From Betaproteobacteria bacterium (GTDB lineage: Bacteria > Pseudomonadota > Gammaproteobacteria > Burkholderiales > Usitatibacteraceae), in NCBI GenBank assembly GCA_016791265.1, contig JAEUMY010000024.1, positions 104,732 through 168,731 on the forward strand: a stretch of 64,000 bases of DNA, read 5' to 3'. This document shows, piece by piece, positions 24,093 through 32,444 of the stretch; position 1 is the stretch's first letter, and the number at the start of each line of letters is the position of its first letter. The notes below the pieces were generated by a model. It had not been told where the DNA came from, did not search any database, and was given only the letters and a program-made list of their open reading frames with translations. A program made the position numbers and the translations under genes.

Positions 24093-25934
24093 TCACACCG
24101 TCGCGCCGTTTTGCGAGCCGCCGGCCGTTTCATCCGGGGCGTCGCCTGTTGCCTGCGGAGCCCGCGTGGTCCGGGTGGCGCGTATCCCCCAGACCTTGAC
24201 GGGGCTGTGTCCCTTCACCAGCCGCTCGCCCAGCGGCTCGAAACTGAAGTGGTCGCCAATGCGATCCACCACCGATTCCGTGATGAGAATTCTACGCCCC
24301 AATTCCTTGGTTTGTCCCTCTATCCGGGCTGCCACATTCACGGCATCGCCGATGGCGGAATAGTTGTGCCGCTCGGTCGAGCCGATGTTGCCCACAACCA
24401 CCTTGCCGTAGTTGATGCCGATGCCGATTTCCAGCTTCGGGAGGCCCTCCCTGACGAATTCCTCGTTCAGCTCATCCAGCGACTCCAGCATGTCGAGCGC
24501 GCAGCGCACCGCGTCGGTGCAGGGGTCCTTGGTCGGCCGAGGCGCGCCGAACAAGATCATCATGCCGTCGCCAATGAACTTGTCGATGGTGCCGTCGAAG
24601 CGATGCACCGACTTCACCATGCGGTCGAAATAGCGCTGCAGCACGCTCATGACCTGGTCCGGCGCCATGGCCTCGGAGAGCGTGGTGAAGCCGCGAATGT
24701 CGCTGAAAATGACGCACACCTCCGCCGTCGTGGCGGCGTCCGGGTCCAGCATGCCGGAGTTGATGTCCTCGAACACGGCCGGGCTCACCATGCCGGAAAA
24801 GCTCCGTTTCAAGCGGGTGCGCTCGACCACGCTGTCGATGGCATCCAGAATGGCACGAAGGAAAAACGCGAGCCAGAGCGTGGTCGTCACGGCGGCGATG
24901 GGGAAAAGCCACTGCGCTTTCAGGATGAATAGCAGGCTCACCAGGAGCAGAAGGAGTGGAAGCAGCACCATCCCGATCACGGCCCGGCCAAGACTGAAGC
25001 GCAGGAACACGCAGCCGGCGGCGGCGAGGCAGAAGAGCGCCGCGAGCCAGGTCGGCGCGGGCGTCAGCAGACCGTGCGCGAGATGGCTTCGGATCACCTG
25101 CGCATGCAGCAAGACGCCGGGCTGGCCGAGGTCGAACTCCTTGCCGTGCTTTTCGAAGGCGGCGAGATTCACCGGGAGCTTCCAGCGGTCGCGCTCGATG
25201 GTGAATGTGCCGAACAGCACGATGCGCCCGCCGAAGCGGGACTTCAGCGCCGCTTCGTCGCCGCGTTGCAAGAGCCCGATCACGTCCTGCATCAGCATGA
25301 AGTCGACCGGGCCGCCGACGCTGTAATCGATGTAACCCTCCCCGACCGGCCGGCCGAGCAGGCGCAGGATCTGCCCGGTGAAGGTGTTCACCCGCCCAGC
25401 CTGGGCGAGGTCACGTTCACTGAACCGGCGGGCGATTTCATCGTCATCGCGCAGTTGCTGATCGGTGCCGAAATTGACCGCCGGGTCGAGGAAGCGCATG
25501 TGAATAGCCAGCGGCTGCACGGCCGCCCCCTTGGCATCGGTGCCGCTCACATAGACCAGCTTGGCGACCTGCTGCAGCCGGAAGATGCTCACGGCGAGCG
25601 CCTGGTCGGACCCCGGCAGAAACTCGTTGTAGGACTGGGTCGGCAGCACGATGTCGACACCCACCGCGGCGGGCTTCGCGATGCGCATCGCGTCCAGCAC
25701 CTTGGCGTAGTGGATGTGCCAGAGCGACAGCGGCTCGCTGAACACGGCCTCGGTGCTCTCATCGATGCCGACCAGCACCACGTCGTTGGCCACGGGCCGG
25801 GGCGAATATTCGCGGAGCAGCCGCATCTGCTGATCGAAGGCGCGCCGTTCGAGTTGGGCGAACAGCGCCTTCGGTGGCTCGGGCAGCGACAACCCCGCCA
25901 GCGCGAGCACGGCGACCAGCACATAGATCGCCAT
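24093..25934 (-). CDS. CHASE2-domain class III adenylate/guanylate cyclase
   Basis: At least 613 residues: membrane helix, periplasmic CHASE2 domain (about 20-320, DVVLVGIDESTEAVFSEPLSLWHIHYAKVLDAM..), three membrane helices, then a class III cyclase domain. The cyclase motifs are VCVIFSDIRGFTTLSEAM and DKFIGDGMMILFGAP (metal Asp residues) and NYSAIGDAVNVAARIEG (transition-state region). It makes cAMP (or cGMP) in response to an extracytoplasmic cue. The start is uncertain: the frame is open for about 35 coding-looking, Pro-rich residues upstream of the ATG at 25934 but has no ATG or GTG there. A palindrome copy in the CHASE2 region reads Arg-Glu-Tyr-Ser. Confidence 0.88.
   Translation of the reverse strand: MAIYVLVAVLALAGLSLPEPPKALFAQLERRAFDQQMRLLREYSPRPVANDVVLVGIDESTEAVFSEPLSLWHIHYAKVLDAMRIAKPAAVGVDIVLPTQSYNEFLPGSDQALAVSIFRLQQVAKLVYVSGTDAKGAAVQPLAIHMRFLDPAVNFGTDQQLRDDDEIARRFSERDLAQAGRVNTFTGQILRLLGRPVGEGYIDYSVGGPVDFMLMQDVIGLLQRGDEAALKSRFGGRIVLFGTFTIERDRWKLPVNLAAFEKHGKEFDLGQPGVLLHAQVIRSHLAHGLLTPAPTWLAALFCLAAAGCVFLRFSLGRAVIGMVLLPLLLLLVSLLFILKAQWLFPIAAVTTTLWLAFFLRAILDAIDSVVERTRLKRSFSGMVSPAVFEDINSGMLDPDAATTAEVCVIFSDIRGFTTLSEAMAPDQVMSVLQRYFDRMVKSVHRFDGTIDKFIGDGMMILFGAPRPTKDPCTDAVRCALDMLESLDELNEEFVREGLPKLEIGIGINYGKVVVGNIGSTERHNYSAIGDAVNVAARIEGQTKELGRRILITESVVDRIGDHFSFEPLGERLVKGHSPVKVWGIRATRTTRAPQATGDAPDETAGGSQNGATV
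25802..25813. repeat. GCGAATATTCGC palindrome, inside CHASE2 cyclase gene
   Basis: Exact core; minus-strand reading Arg-Glu-Tyr-Ser-Pro. Confidence 0.95.
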
Positions 25935-26072
25935 CTGGCGATAGCGCGCCGACTGCAACAGCAGCAGCCAGACCGGCGAACGCTGCGGGGCTGCCAGGCC
26001 GGGTCGGGCGGGCGTCGATTTCGGATGGGGTGAGCCGGGGGCTTGCAAAGGCGTTGGGGGGTCGAGGTCCTT

Positions 26073-26084
26073 GCGAATATTCGC
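26073..26084. repeat. GCGAATATTCGC palindrome in divergent promoter region
   Basis: Exact core with 14-bp extension, between the cyclase and MFS genes, 45 bases before the MFS start. Confidence 0.93.
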
Positions 26085-26129
26085 ATTCTGCCTGCCGCGT
26101 CCCGAATCCACCAATCGCGCGCTTCGGGC

Positions 26130-27335
26130 ATGATTACGCGCTTCACCGCACGCAGCACTCGGCAGGGCCCAATGGGCGGCATTCCCTATATCGTCGCGCT
26201 GACCGTCCTCGGTCACATCGCTTTCACCGGCAGCCGTCTTGCCGTCTCGCTCACCGCCATCCAGCAGAACGCGTCGGCACTGTCCATCGGCGTGTTGATG
26301 AGTCTGTTCGCGCTCCTGCCCGCCCTGCTTTCCATCCAGACCGGCCGCTGGGTCGACCGCGTGGGTGTGAAGGGGCCGCTCATCCTGGGGTCGCTCATCG
26401 CCACGGCGGGCTGCCTTGTCGCGGCATTCGCGACCGGCCTCACCGCGCTCAAACTCACCAGCGCGCTCGTGGGCACGGGTTTCATGATCGTCGGCATTTG
26501 CGTCTACCAGGTGGTGGGCGACCTCGCCACCGAAGACAACCGCGCCACCCAGTTCAGCCTGCTCGCCATCGGCTTCTCCGTTGGCGGATTCACCGGCCCG
26601 CTCGTGGCCGGCGTCGCCATCGACCTGTTGTCCCACCAACGCGCGTTTCTGGTCTTGGCGGTGTTCGCGATCTTGCCCGCCATCGCGATGGTGATCCGGC
26701 CCATCCAGCTTCCGGCGAAGCACGCGCACCGCGAACGGCCGGACGACGCGGCGGTGACGGACCTCTTCCATCAGCCTCAGCTACGCCGGGTATATCTGTC
26801 CGTGTTGATCTTCTCGGTCGCGTGGGACGTGTACAACTTCGCGCTGCCGATCCACGGTGTGCGCATCGGCTTGTCGGCGTCGCAGATCGGCATCGTCATG
26901 GGCACCTTCGCGGCCGCGACGTTCTCCGTGCGGCTTGCGATGCCTTGGATCGCCAGCCACATGCGGCCGTGGACAGTCATCATGGCCTCTTGCGGCGTGA
27001 GTGCGGCGGCCTACCTCGCCATGCCGTTCGCGAGCAGCATCATCCTGCTCATGCTGTTGCTCTTCGCCCTCGGCCTGGGCCTGGGCGCGCCGCAGCCGAT
27101 GGTGCTCGCCATCCTGCACAAGGCCGCGCCACCGGGCCGCGGCGGCGAGGCGGTCGGCGTCAGAATTCTGCTCATCAACGGCTGTCAGACGTTGATGCCG
27201 CTTTTCTTCGGCATGATCGGCACGCTGGGCATGCTGCCCGTGTTCTGGGCCACGGCCGCGTTTCTCGCCGGCGGCGGCTGGCTTGCGAGACAGTCCCGCG
27301 CCGCGTTCGCATCCAAGGAGGAAACCCCGTCATGA
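26130..27335 (+). CDS. MFS transporter
   Basis: From the ATG at 26130 this is 401 residues with about 12 membrane helices in two halves. The loop 2-3 motif (GRWVDRVGVKGPLILGSL, the MFS motif A) lies near residue 75 and is followed by typical Gly-rich helices. A second ATG at 26172 (MGGIPYIVALTVLGH) begins right at the first helix and is an alternative. Substrate unknown; the shape fits drug or small-metabolite efflux. The stop overlaps the pdxH ATG, so the two are co-translated. The stretch upstream to 26043 is open in frame but contains the palindrome and is probably untranslated. Confidence 0.85.
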   Translation: MITRFTARSTRQGPMGGIPYIVALTVLGHIAFTGSRLAVSLTAIQQNASALSIGVLMSLFALLPALLSIQTGRWVDRVGVKGPLILGSLIATAGCLVAAFATGLTALKLTSALVGTGFMIVGICVYQVVGDLATEDNRATQFSLLAIGFSVGGFTGPLVAGVAIDLLSHQRAFLVLAVFAILPAIAMVIRPIQLPAKHAHRERPDDAAVTDLFHQPQLRRVYLSVLIFSVAWDVYNFALPIHGVRIGLSASQIGIVMGTFAAATFSVRLAMPWIASHMRPWTVIMASCGVSAAAYLAMPFASSIILLMLLLFALGLGLGAPQPMVLAILHKAAPPGRGGEAVGVRILLINGCQTLMPLFFGMIGTLGMLPVFWATAAFLAGGGWLARQSRAAFASKEETPS

Positions 27336-27976
27336 ACATCGCTGATCTGCGCAAGGACTACAAGCTCGCCTCGCTTGCGAAGGACGATGCCAATCCCGAT
27401 CCGCTGAAGCAATTCGACCGCTGGCTGGAAGAAGCGATCAAGGCCGACATGCCCGAGCCCACGGCCATGTCGCTCGCCACCGTCGCGGAAGGTGAGGACG
27501 GCGTGTGGCAACCGTCGTCGCGCATCGTGTTGTTGAAGGGCCGCGACGAAACCGGCTTCGTCTTCTACACCAACTACGAGAGCCGCAAAGGGCGGGAGCT
27601 GGCGGGCAACGAGCACGCGGCGCTGCTCTTTCACTGGGTCGAGCTGGAGCGCCAGGTGCGCATCGAAGGCCGCGTGGAGAAAATCGATCCGGCCGAATCG
27701 GACGCGTATTACAAGACCCGGCCGCTCACCAGCCGCCAGGGTGCGTGGGCGTCACCGCAGAGCCGGGAGATTCCCTCGCGCACATGGCTCATGGCGCGCG
27801 TCGCGGAGGCCGTGGCCGCGCATCCCTTCGATCCACCGCGTCCACCGCACTGGGGCGGCTATCGCGTCGTGCCGCACGCGCTGGAATTCTGGCAAGGCCG
27901 CCGCAGCCGGCTGCACGATCGGATCAAGTATCGGCGGGTGGACGGCCAGTGGGAGCGTGGCCGGCTGGCGCCCTGA
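27332..27976 (+). CDS. pdxH: Pyridoxamine 5'-phosphate oxidase
   Basis: The 214-residue flavoprotein oxidises pyridoxine/pyridoxamine 5'-phosphate to PLP with FMN. The sequence matches PdxH along its length: MNIADLRKDY, PDPLKQFDRWLEEA, PTAMSLATV, SSRIVLLKGRDETGFVFYTNYESRKGRELAGN, VEKIDPAESDAYYKTRP, SRQGAWASPQS and the C-terminal WQGRRSRLHDRIKY. AAGGAGG at 27315-27321 precedes the ATG, which overlaps the MFS stop. Finding it after a transporter suggests B6-vitamer traffic, but that is inference only. Confidence 0.96.
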   Translation: MNIADLRKDYKLASLAKDDANPDPLKQFDRWLEEAIKADMPEPTAMSLATVAEGEDGVWQPSSRIVLLKGRDETGFVFYTNYESRKGRELAGNEHAALLFHWVELERQVRIEGRVEKIDPAESDAYYKTRPLTSRQGAWASPQSREIPSRTWLMARVAEAVAAHPFDPPRPPHWGGYRVVPHALEFWQGRRSRLHDRIKYRRVDGQWERGRLAP

Positions 27977-28012
27977 AGGGCCGCTTTCAAGACGGAGAAG
28001 CGCTTTAGCGAA

Positions 28013-28759
28013 TCACTTCTCGAACTGAATGTCCCCATAGTGCGTCTCGACGCGGATGCCGGTGTTGTCCGTGTCGGACATGATGCCCACCGAAATCACC
28101 TTGCCCGGCAATTCGCCGAACGCGCGTTTGAAATCCTCCAGGAGATTCCACCGCTCCTTCACCCAGGTCTTCAGCTTCTCGTGGCCGCTCTCGGCGACGA
28201 TCATCTTGATGCGCGACGTGTGCTTGTTGTCGATGACCGTGCCGACGGGGTCCTTGTTGCTCCAGATGTACATGAGCGTCGCGTAGGGCACGTCGTTGCC
28301 CGAGAGCGCCTTGATGCGGTCGGCGAACGCGCGGTCCTCGAAGTCGAGCTTGTCGCGGTCGCCGTCGAAGGCCACGACCACACGCGCGGCCGCGTCGTCC
28401 GGGCCAAGGCGATTGTTGGCTTCCGCCGGCACGTCGGACACCTTCCAGCGCCAGCTGATGAAGGGCGTTTCGTCGACTTTAAGCGAGAGCCGCTGCGAAA
28501 GTCCGGACGCGGAACTGTCCGCGACCGCCTTCACCACCACCGTGCCGTCGTAGTTGATGGTGGTGAAGTCGGTGCTGCGCTTCAGCCGCGAAAGGATGTA
28601 GGGCCGCCATTGCATCGGCACCTTCAAGCCCTCGGGATTCGCGGAAAACGGATGCACGGTGGCGCCTGTCGGCGTCTCGCCGTACTTCGGGCCGTGCAGC
28701 ACCGAACAACCTGTCAAGAACGACAGCACCAGTGGCGGAAGCCATCCCCGAATGCGCAT
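28013..28759 (-). CDS. DUF3047 lipoprotein
   Basis: The 248-residue product has a lipoprotein signal (VLSFLTGC, Cys at about residue 18). The body matches DUF3047: WRPYILSRLKRSTDFTTINYDGTVVVKAVADSSASGL, ISWRWKVSDVP, DDAAARVVVAFDGD and YATLMYIWSNKDPVGTVIDNKHTSRIKMIVAESG. Function of the family is unknown. It lies alone, divergent from moaA and convergent with pdxH. Confidence 0.82.
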   Translation of the reverse strand: MRIRGWLPPLVLSFLTGCSVLHGPKYGETPTGATVHPFSANPEGLKVPMQWRPYILSRLKRSTDFTTINYDGTVVVKAVADSSASGLSQRLSLKVDETPFISWRWKVSDVPAEANNRLGPDDAAARVVVAFDGDRDKLDFEDRAFADRIKALSGNDVPYATLMYIWSNKDPVGTVIDNKHTSRIKMIVAESGHEKLKTWVKERWNLLEDFKRAFGELPGKVISVGIMSDTDNTGIRVETHYGDIQFEK

Positions 28760-28931
28760 GTGCCGTCTCCTTTAGGAATCGTTGTATCGGCGGGCGGATT
28801 ATGCGCCGGGATTGCTGACAAAAAAAGGGGCGGCGGGCCGGCCGGACGCCGAAAATTGACGCAGAACAATCGTGGCCGCCATCACCCCGGCCGCGGCCGA
28901 ATTCGCGACAGGACGGTGCTATTCTTTCCCC

Positions 28932-30008
28932 GTGGAAAAAGTCATCCCCATCGTCCCCCAAAACCGTCTCGCCATCCCGCCTTTGCGGCAGGACGCCGGC
29001 CTGCCGCTGGCCGATACGCTGGGCCGGGGTTTGCGCGACTTGCGCATCTCCGTGACCGACCGTTGCAACTTCCGCTGCACCTATTGCATGCCCAAGGAAG
29101 TCTTCAACGACGACTACGAATATCTGCCGCAGACCGAAATTCTCACCTTTGAAGAAATCGTCCGTCTCTCGCGAATATTCGCAAGCTTTGGCATCCAGAA
29201 AATCCGCCTCACCGGCGGCGAGCCGCTGATGCGGAAAGGCGTCGAGTCGCTCATCGCGCAATTGCGCGCGGCGCTGCCCACCATCGACATCACGCTCACC
29301 ACCAACGGCAGCGCGCTCAAAGCGAAGGCCAGGGCGCTGAAGGACGCCGGTTTGTCGCGCATCACCGTGAGCCTGGACTCGCTCGACGACGCCACCTTTC
29401 GCGCGATGAACGACGTGGACTTTCCGGTCGGAAAAGTGCTGGAGAGCATTGACGCCGCGCGCGACGCGGGCCTCGGGCCGGTCAAGGTGAACATGGTGGT
29501 GAAGCGCGGCGCCAACGATCACCACATCATCGACATGGCCCGGCACTTCAAGGGCACCGGCCACATCGTGCGTTTCATCGAGTTCATGGACGTCGGCTCG
29601 ACCAACGGCTGGCGCATGGACGATGTCATCCCATCGCGCGAAGTCGTGCACCGCATCCACGAGGCGTTTCCCTGCGAACCGTGGAACGCGCACTACAAAG
29701 GCGAAGTCGCGAAGCGTTGGCGCTATCTCGACGGCGGCGGCGAGTTCGGCGTCATCTCCAGCGTCACCGAGGCGTTCTGCTCGACCTGCAATCGCGCCCG
29801 GCTGTCCACGGATGGCGCCTTGTACACCTGTCTGTTTGCGCAGCAGGGGTTTGATCTGAAGTCCTTGCTGCGCGGCGGTCAGGATGACGTGAGTATTCGC
29901 GATGCCATCGCCGCCGTGTGGCAGCACCGCACCGACCGTTACTCGGAGATTCGCACGGCTGAGACGGCGAAGGCGCGGAAGGTCGAGATGAGTTTCATCG
30001 GAGGTTGA
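28932..30008 (+). CDS. moaA: GTP 3',8-cyclase MoaA (molybdenum cofactor biosynthesis)
   Basis: This is a radical SAM enzyme that starts Moco synthesis by converting GTP to the 3',8-cyclo intermediate. The N-terminal Fe-S cluster motif is CNFRCTYC (CxxxCxxC), with GGEP (KIRLTGGEPLMRKG). The C-terminal second cluster is in CSTCNRARLSTDGALYTCLF. I prefer the GTG at 28932 (VEKVIPIVPQ), which resembles the usual MoaA N-terminus. A GTG at 28872 is an alternative and adds 20 residues. The C-terminus (..SFIGG) ends in the conserved Gly-Gly. It is followed by small membrane and DUF2461 genes and by fdhD. Confidence 0.94.
   Translation: MEKVIPIVPQNRLAIPPLRQDAGLPLADTLGRGLRDLRISVTDRCNFRCTYCMPKEVFNDDYEYLPQTEILTFEEIVRLSRIFASFGIQKIRLTGGEPLMRKGVESLIAQLRAALPTIDITLTTNGSALKAKARALKDAGLSRITVSLDSLDDATFRAMNDVDFPVGKVLESIDAARDAGLGPVKVNMVVKRGANDHHIIDMARHFKGTGHIVRFIEFMDVGSTNGWRMDDVIPSREVVHRIHEAFPCEPWNAHYKGEVAKRWRYLDGGGEFGVISSVTEAFCSTCNRARLSTDGALYTCLFAQQGFDLKSLLRGGQDDVSIRDAIAAVWQHRTDRYSEIRTAETAKARKVEMSFIGG
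29171..29182. repeat. GCGAATATTCGC palindrome, inside moaA
   Basis: Exact core, read as Arg-Ile-Phe-Ala in the helix before KIRLTGGEP. Confidence 0.95.
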
Positions 30009-30013
30009 TCGCG

Positions 30014-30181
30014 ATGCCCTGGCAACGTCTGCTCACCGGCCTGCTGCTCCTCATCACGCCCTGGCCCATTTTCCTGCTCTCCGCGAAGACGCCCGGCCCG
30101 ATGGTCGCCGCAGCCCTCATCCTCACGCTGGCGGTGTCGGCGTGGGGCCTCATGATCCTCATCGGTGGAAGGAAGAAATAG
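30014..30181 (+). CDS. Small membrane protein (55 aa)
   Basis: The ORF runs from ATG (30014) to TAG with two hydrophobic segments (LLTGLLLLITPWPIFLLS and MVAAALILTLAVSAWGLMILI) and a basic end (GGRKK). It begins 6 bases after the moaA stop and ends 2 bases before the DUF2461 start, so it is tightly packed into the operon. Family not recognised. The tight spacing and membrane pattern support it as real. Confidence 0.65.
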   Translation: MPWQRLLTGLLLLITPWPIFLLSAKTPGPMVAAALILTLAVSAWGLMILIGGRKK

Positions 30182-30183
30182 TC

Positions 30184-30843
30184 ATGCACGTCCCCGCCCT
30201 CGTCCAGTTCCTTGAAGGTCTCGCCGAAAACAACAACCGCCCCTGGTTCCTGCACAACAAGCCGGCCTACGACATTCTGCGTGAGGAGTTCCAGACGCTG
30301 GTGGGCGAGGTCATCCAGAAGACGGCCAAGTTCGACAAGTCCATCGAGCACCTGGACCCGAAGAAGTCCATGTTCCGCATCTATCGCGACACGCGCTTCT
30401 CGAAAAACAAGGACCCGTACAAGACCCACTTCTCCGCCGTGATCGGCGACAAGAAGACCGGCGACCCGTGCTACTACTTCCAGATCACGCACGAGGGCAA
30501 GCTGGGCGGTGGCGGCGGCATCTACATGCCCGAGCCGCCGGCGCTCAAGAAAATCCGCGAAGCCATCGTGGAGGATTCCGCGAGCTTCACCAAACTCATG
30601 AAGAACAAGAAGTTCACCGCGCGCTTCGGCGGGCTGATGGATGAAGACCGGCTGCAGCGCCCGCCGAAAGGTTTCCCCGCCGATCACCCGCACATCGAGG
30701 CGATCAAGAACCGCCACTTCTTCGGCTGGCACGAACAGAGCATCGCCAAGCGCGCGCCCAAGGACTTGGCGGGAGAAGTCGCCGCGCAATTCGCGGATGC
30801 CGAGCCGCTGGTGACGTGGCTGCGCGGGGTATTGAAGCGGTGA
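30184..30843 (+). CDS. DUF2461-family protein
   Basis: The 219-residue soluble protein matches the DUF2461/TIGR02453 family: LVQFLEGLAENNNRPWFLHNKPAYDILREEFQTLV near the start, KKSMFRIYRDTRFSKNKDPYKTHFSAVI in the middle, and a conserved GGGGGIYMPEPPALKKIREAI. The biochemical role is unknown. It is in a close-packed run after moaA. The stop overlaps the GTG start of the next small gene. Confidence 0.85.
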   Translation: MHVPALVQFLEGLAENNNRPWFLHNKPAYDILREEFQTLVGEVIQKTAKFDKSIEHLDPKKSMFRIYRDTRFSKNKDPYKTHFSAVIGDKKTGDPCYYFQITHEGKLGGGGGIYMPEPPALKKIREAIVEDSASFTKLMKNKKFTARFGGLMDEDRLQRPPKGFPADHPHIEAIKNRHFFGWHEQSIAKRAPKDLAGEVAAQFADAEPLVTWLRGVLKR

Positions 30844-31130
30844 GTGGCACGATCCACGATCCCTGGCTGGGCAAGCCGCACACGCGCGAGCAATGGGCTG
30901 CGCTGCGCGAACGCGGGCTTGCGCGCTACCTCGTCACCTCGCCAACCACCTGGATTTTTCTCCTGGCCTTTGGCGTGGCGAGCCCGATCGGGCTGCTGCT
31001 GATCGCCGGCCTCGGTGCATGGCGCGCCGCGCTCGTCAATTTCGCGCTGGGTACGCTCATGTCGCTCGCGATTTCTTGGGCGCTGTACCGCAGCTGCGAA
31101 GCCGCCTGGCGCAAGTCCGGCCAGCCCTGA
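30840..31130 (+). CDS. Small membrane protein (96 aa)
   Basis: It starts at a GTG overlapping the DUF2461 stop (GTGA). The N-terminal 40 residues are polar (HDPWLGKPHTREQWAALRERGL). Two hydrophobic helices follow (WIFLLAFGVASPIGLLLIAGL and AALVNFALGTLMSLAISWALY) and a short basic tail. Family not recognised. It ends 9 bases before the fdhD start, so it belongs to the same run. Confidence 0.65.
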   Translation: MSGTIHDPWLGKPHTREQWAALRERGLARYLVTSPTTWIFLLAFGVASPIGLLLIAGLGAWRAALVNFALGTLMSLAISWALYRSCEAAWRKSGQP

Positions 31131-31139
31131 AGACGCCGC

Positions 31140-31946
31140 ATGCCGCGCCGCCCGCAACTCTCCAACGCTGCCCGACCCTCGACATTCACGGTTGAAGCGC
31201 GCGACGAGTCGGGCGAAGCGGTACCCACCCCCGTTGCCGGCGAGCACCCGCTGACGGTGTATGTGGACAAGCAGGAAATCCTCACGCTGATGACATTGGG
31301 CGCGGCGCCGGAAGCGCTCACCATCGGCTGGCTGCGCAATCAGCGTCTGGTGAATTCGCTCGACGACATCGTCGCGGTCAATGTCGATTGGGAGGTCAAC
31401 GCCGTGGCCGTCACCACGCGAAACGGCCTCGTGAACCTTGAAGAGAAAATGCAAAAGCGCACCAAGACGACTGGCTGCGGACAGGGGACGGTCTTCGGCG
31501 ATCTCATGGCGGACCTCGAAGACATCAAGTTGCCGGCGGACGCGCGGTTGAAGGAAGAAACGCTCTTCGGCCTGCTCAACAACGTTCGTCTGCACGAGAC
31601 CATCTACAAACAGGCGGGCGCGGTGCATGGTTGCGCCTTGGCCCAAGGCGAAAACATCCTCACCTTCGTCGAAGACGTGGGCCGGCACAACGCGGTCGAC
31701 GCCATCGCCGGCTGGATGTGGCTGGAAGGCGTGGACGGCGCCGACAAGATTTTCTACACCACCGGGCGGCTGACCAGCGAGATGGTCATCAAAGCGGCGC
31801 AGATGGGTATTCCCTTCCTGGTCTCGCGCTCCGGCCTGACCCAAATGGGCTACGAAATCGCCAAGCAGGTCGGCATCACCATGATCGGCCGCGCGGTCAA
31901 TCGCCACTACCTGCTCTTCACGGGCACGGATCGCTTTGTCAAATAA
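31140..31946 (+). CDS. fdhD: Formate dehydrogenase sulfurtransferase FdhD
   Basis: The 268-residue FdhD family member passes sulfur from a cysteine desulfurase to the molybdenum cofactor of formate dehydrogenase. Matching features include HPLTVYVDKQEILTLMTLGAAPEALTIGWLRNQ, VHGCALA, VEDVGRHNAVDAIAGW and FYTTGRLTSEMVIKAAQMGIPFLVSRSG. The catalytic loop reads TTGCGQGTVFGD: the first Cys is present, but the second position of the usual Cys-x-x-Cys is Gly. Together with moaA upstream this marks a Moco/formate-dehydrogenase maturation locus. The dehydrogenase itself is not in the window. Confidence 0.92.
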   Translation: MPRRPQLSNAARPSTFTVEARDESGEAVPTPVAGEHPLTVYVDKQEILTLMTLGAAPEALTIGWLRNQRLVNSLDDIVAVNVDWEVNAVAVTTRNGLVNLEEKMQKRTKTTGCGQGTVFGDLMADLEDIKLPADARLKEETLFGLLNNVRLHETIYKQAGAVHGCALAQGENILTFVEDVGRHNAVDAIAGWMWLEGVDGADKIFYTTGRLTSEMVIKAAQMGIPFLVSRSGLTQMGYEIAKQVGITMIGRAVNRHYLLFTGTDRFVK

Positions 31947-31947
31947 C

Positions 31948-31959
31948 GCGAATATTCGC
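31948..31959. repeat. GCGAATATTCGC palindrome, between fdhD and cupin gene
   Basis: Exact core beginning 2 bases after the fdhD stop and ending 6 bases before the cupin ATG, where a Shine-Dalgarno should be. Confidence 0.95.
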
Positions 31960-31965
31960 AAGCAC

Positions 31966-32328
31966 ATGGACAAGATCAATCTCGCCGACAAGTTCTCCCT
32001 GTTCAGCGAACACTGGCGCCCCAAGGTCGTCGGTGAATTGAACGGACAGGAAGTGAAGCTGGTCAAGGTGCAAGGCATCTTCCCCTGGCATCACCACGAG
32101 ACCGAGGACGAACTGTTCCTCGTGTGGAAGGGCCGCTTTCGCGTGGAATATCGCGACCGCGTTGTGGAACTCGGGCCAGGTGAATTCACCATCGTGCCGC
32201 ATGGCGTGGAACACCGCACCGCGGCCGATGAGGAAGCCGAGGTGCTCATCTTCGAACCCGCGGCCGTGGTGAACACGGGCAATGTCCGGGACGCGGTCTA
32301 CACCGCGCCCAATGCCGTGAAGATCTGA
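31966..32328 (+). CDS. Cupin-domain protein
   Basis: The 120-residue single cupin has motif 1 WHHHETEDELFLVWKGRF and motif 2 PGEFTIVPHGVEHRT, with His/Glu ligands for a metal. The ATG at 31966 is preferred over an in-frame TTG at 31936 that would include the palindrome. There is no clear Shine-Dalgarno because the palindrome occupies that place. Function of such small cupins varies (isomerase, dioxygenase, binding) and cannot be set here. Confidence 0.85.
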   Translation: MDKINLADKFSLFSEHWRPKVVGELNGQEVKLVKVQGIFPWHHHETEDELFLVWKGRFRVEYRDRVVELGPGEFTIVPHGVEHRTAADEEAEVLIFEPAAVVNTGNVRDAVYTAPNAVKI

Positions 32329-32444
32329 GCGCGCATTCAACACGAGCTGCCGCAATGCGTTGCGCCCATTGACGGCTCGAAACCTTGCCCGCATCCGGCG
32401 CCGAGTCGTATCATCCCGCCACTTCAACAGCAAGGAGATTGGCA

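Noticed and set aside
25935..26084. N-terminal extension of the CHASE2 cyclase through the palindrome
   Set aside because: The frame is open and Pro-rich but has no ATG or GTG; a TTG is possible without a proper ribosome-binding site. I kept the ATG at 25934.
28872..28931. Upstream GTG start for moaA
   Set aside because: It would add 20 Ala/Thr-rich residues not typical of MoaA; the GTG at 28932 gives the familiar N-terminus. Not excluded by sequence alone.
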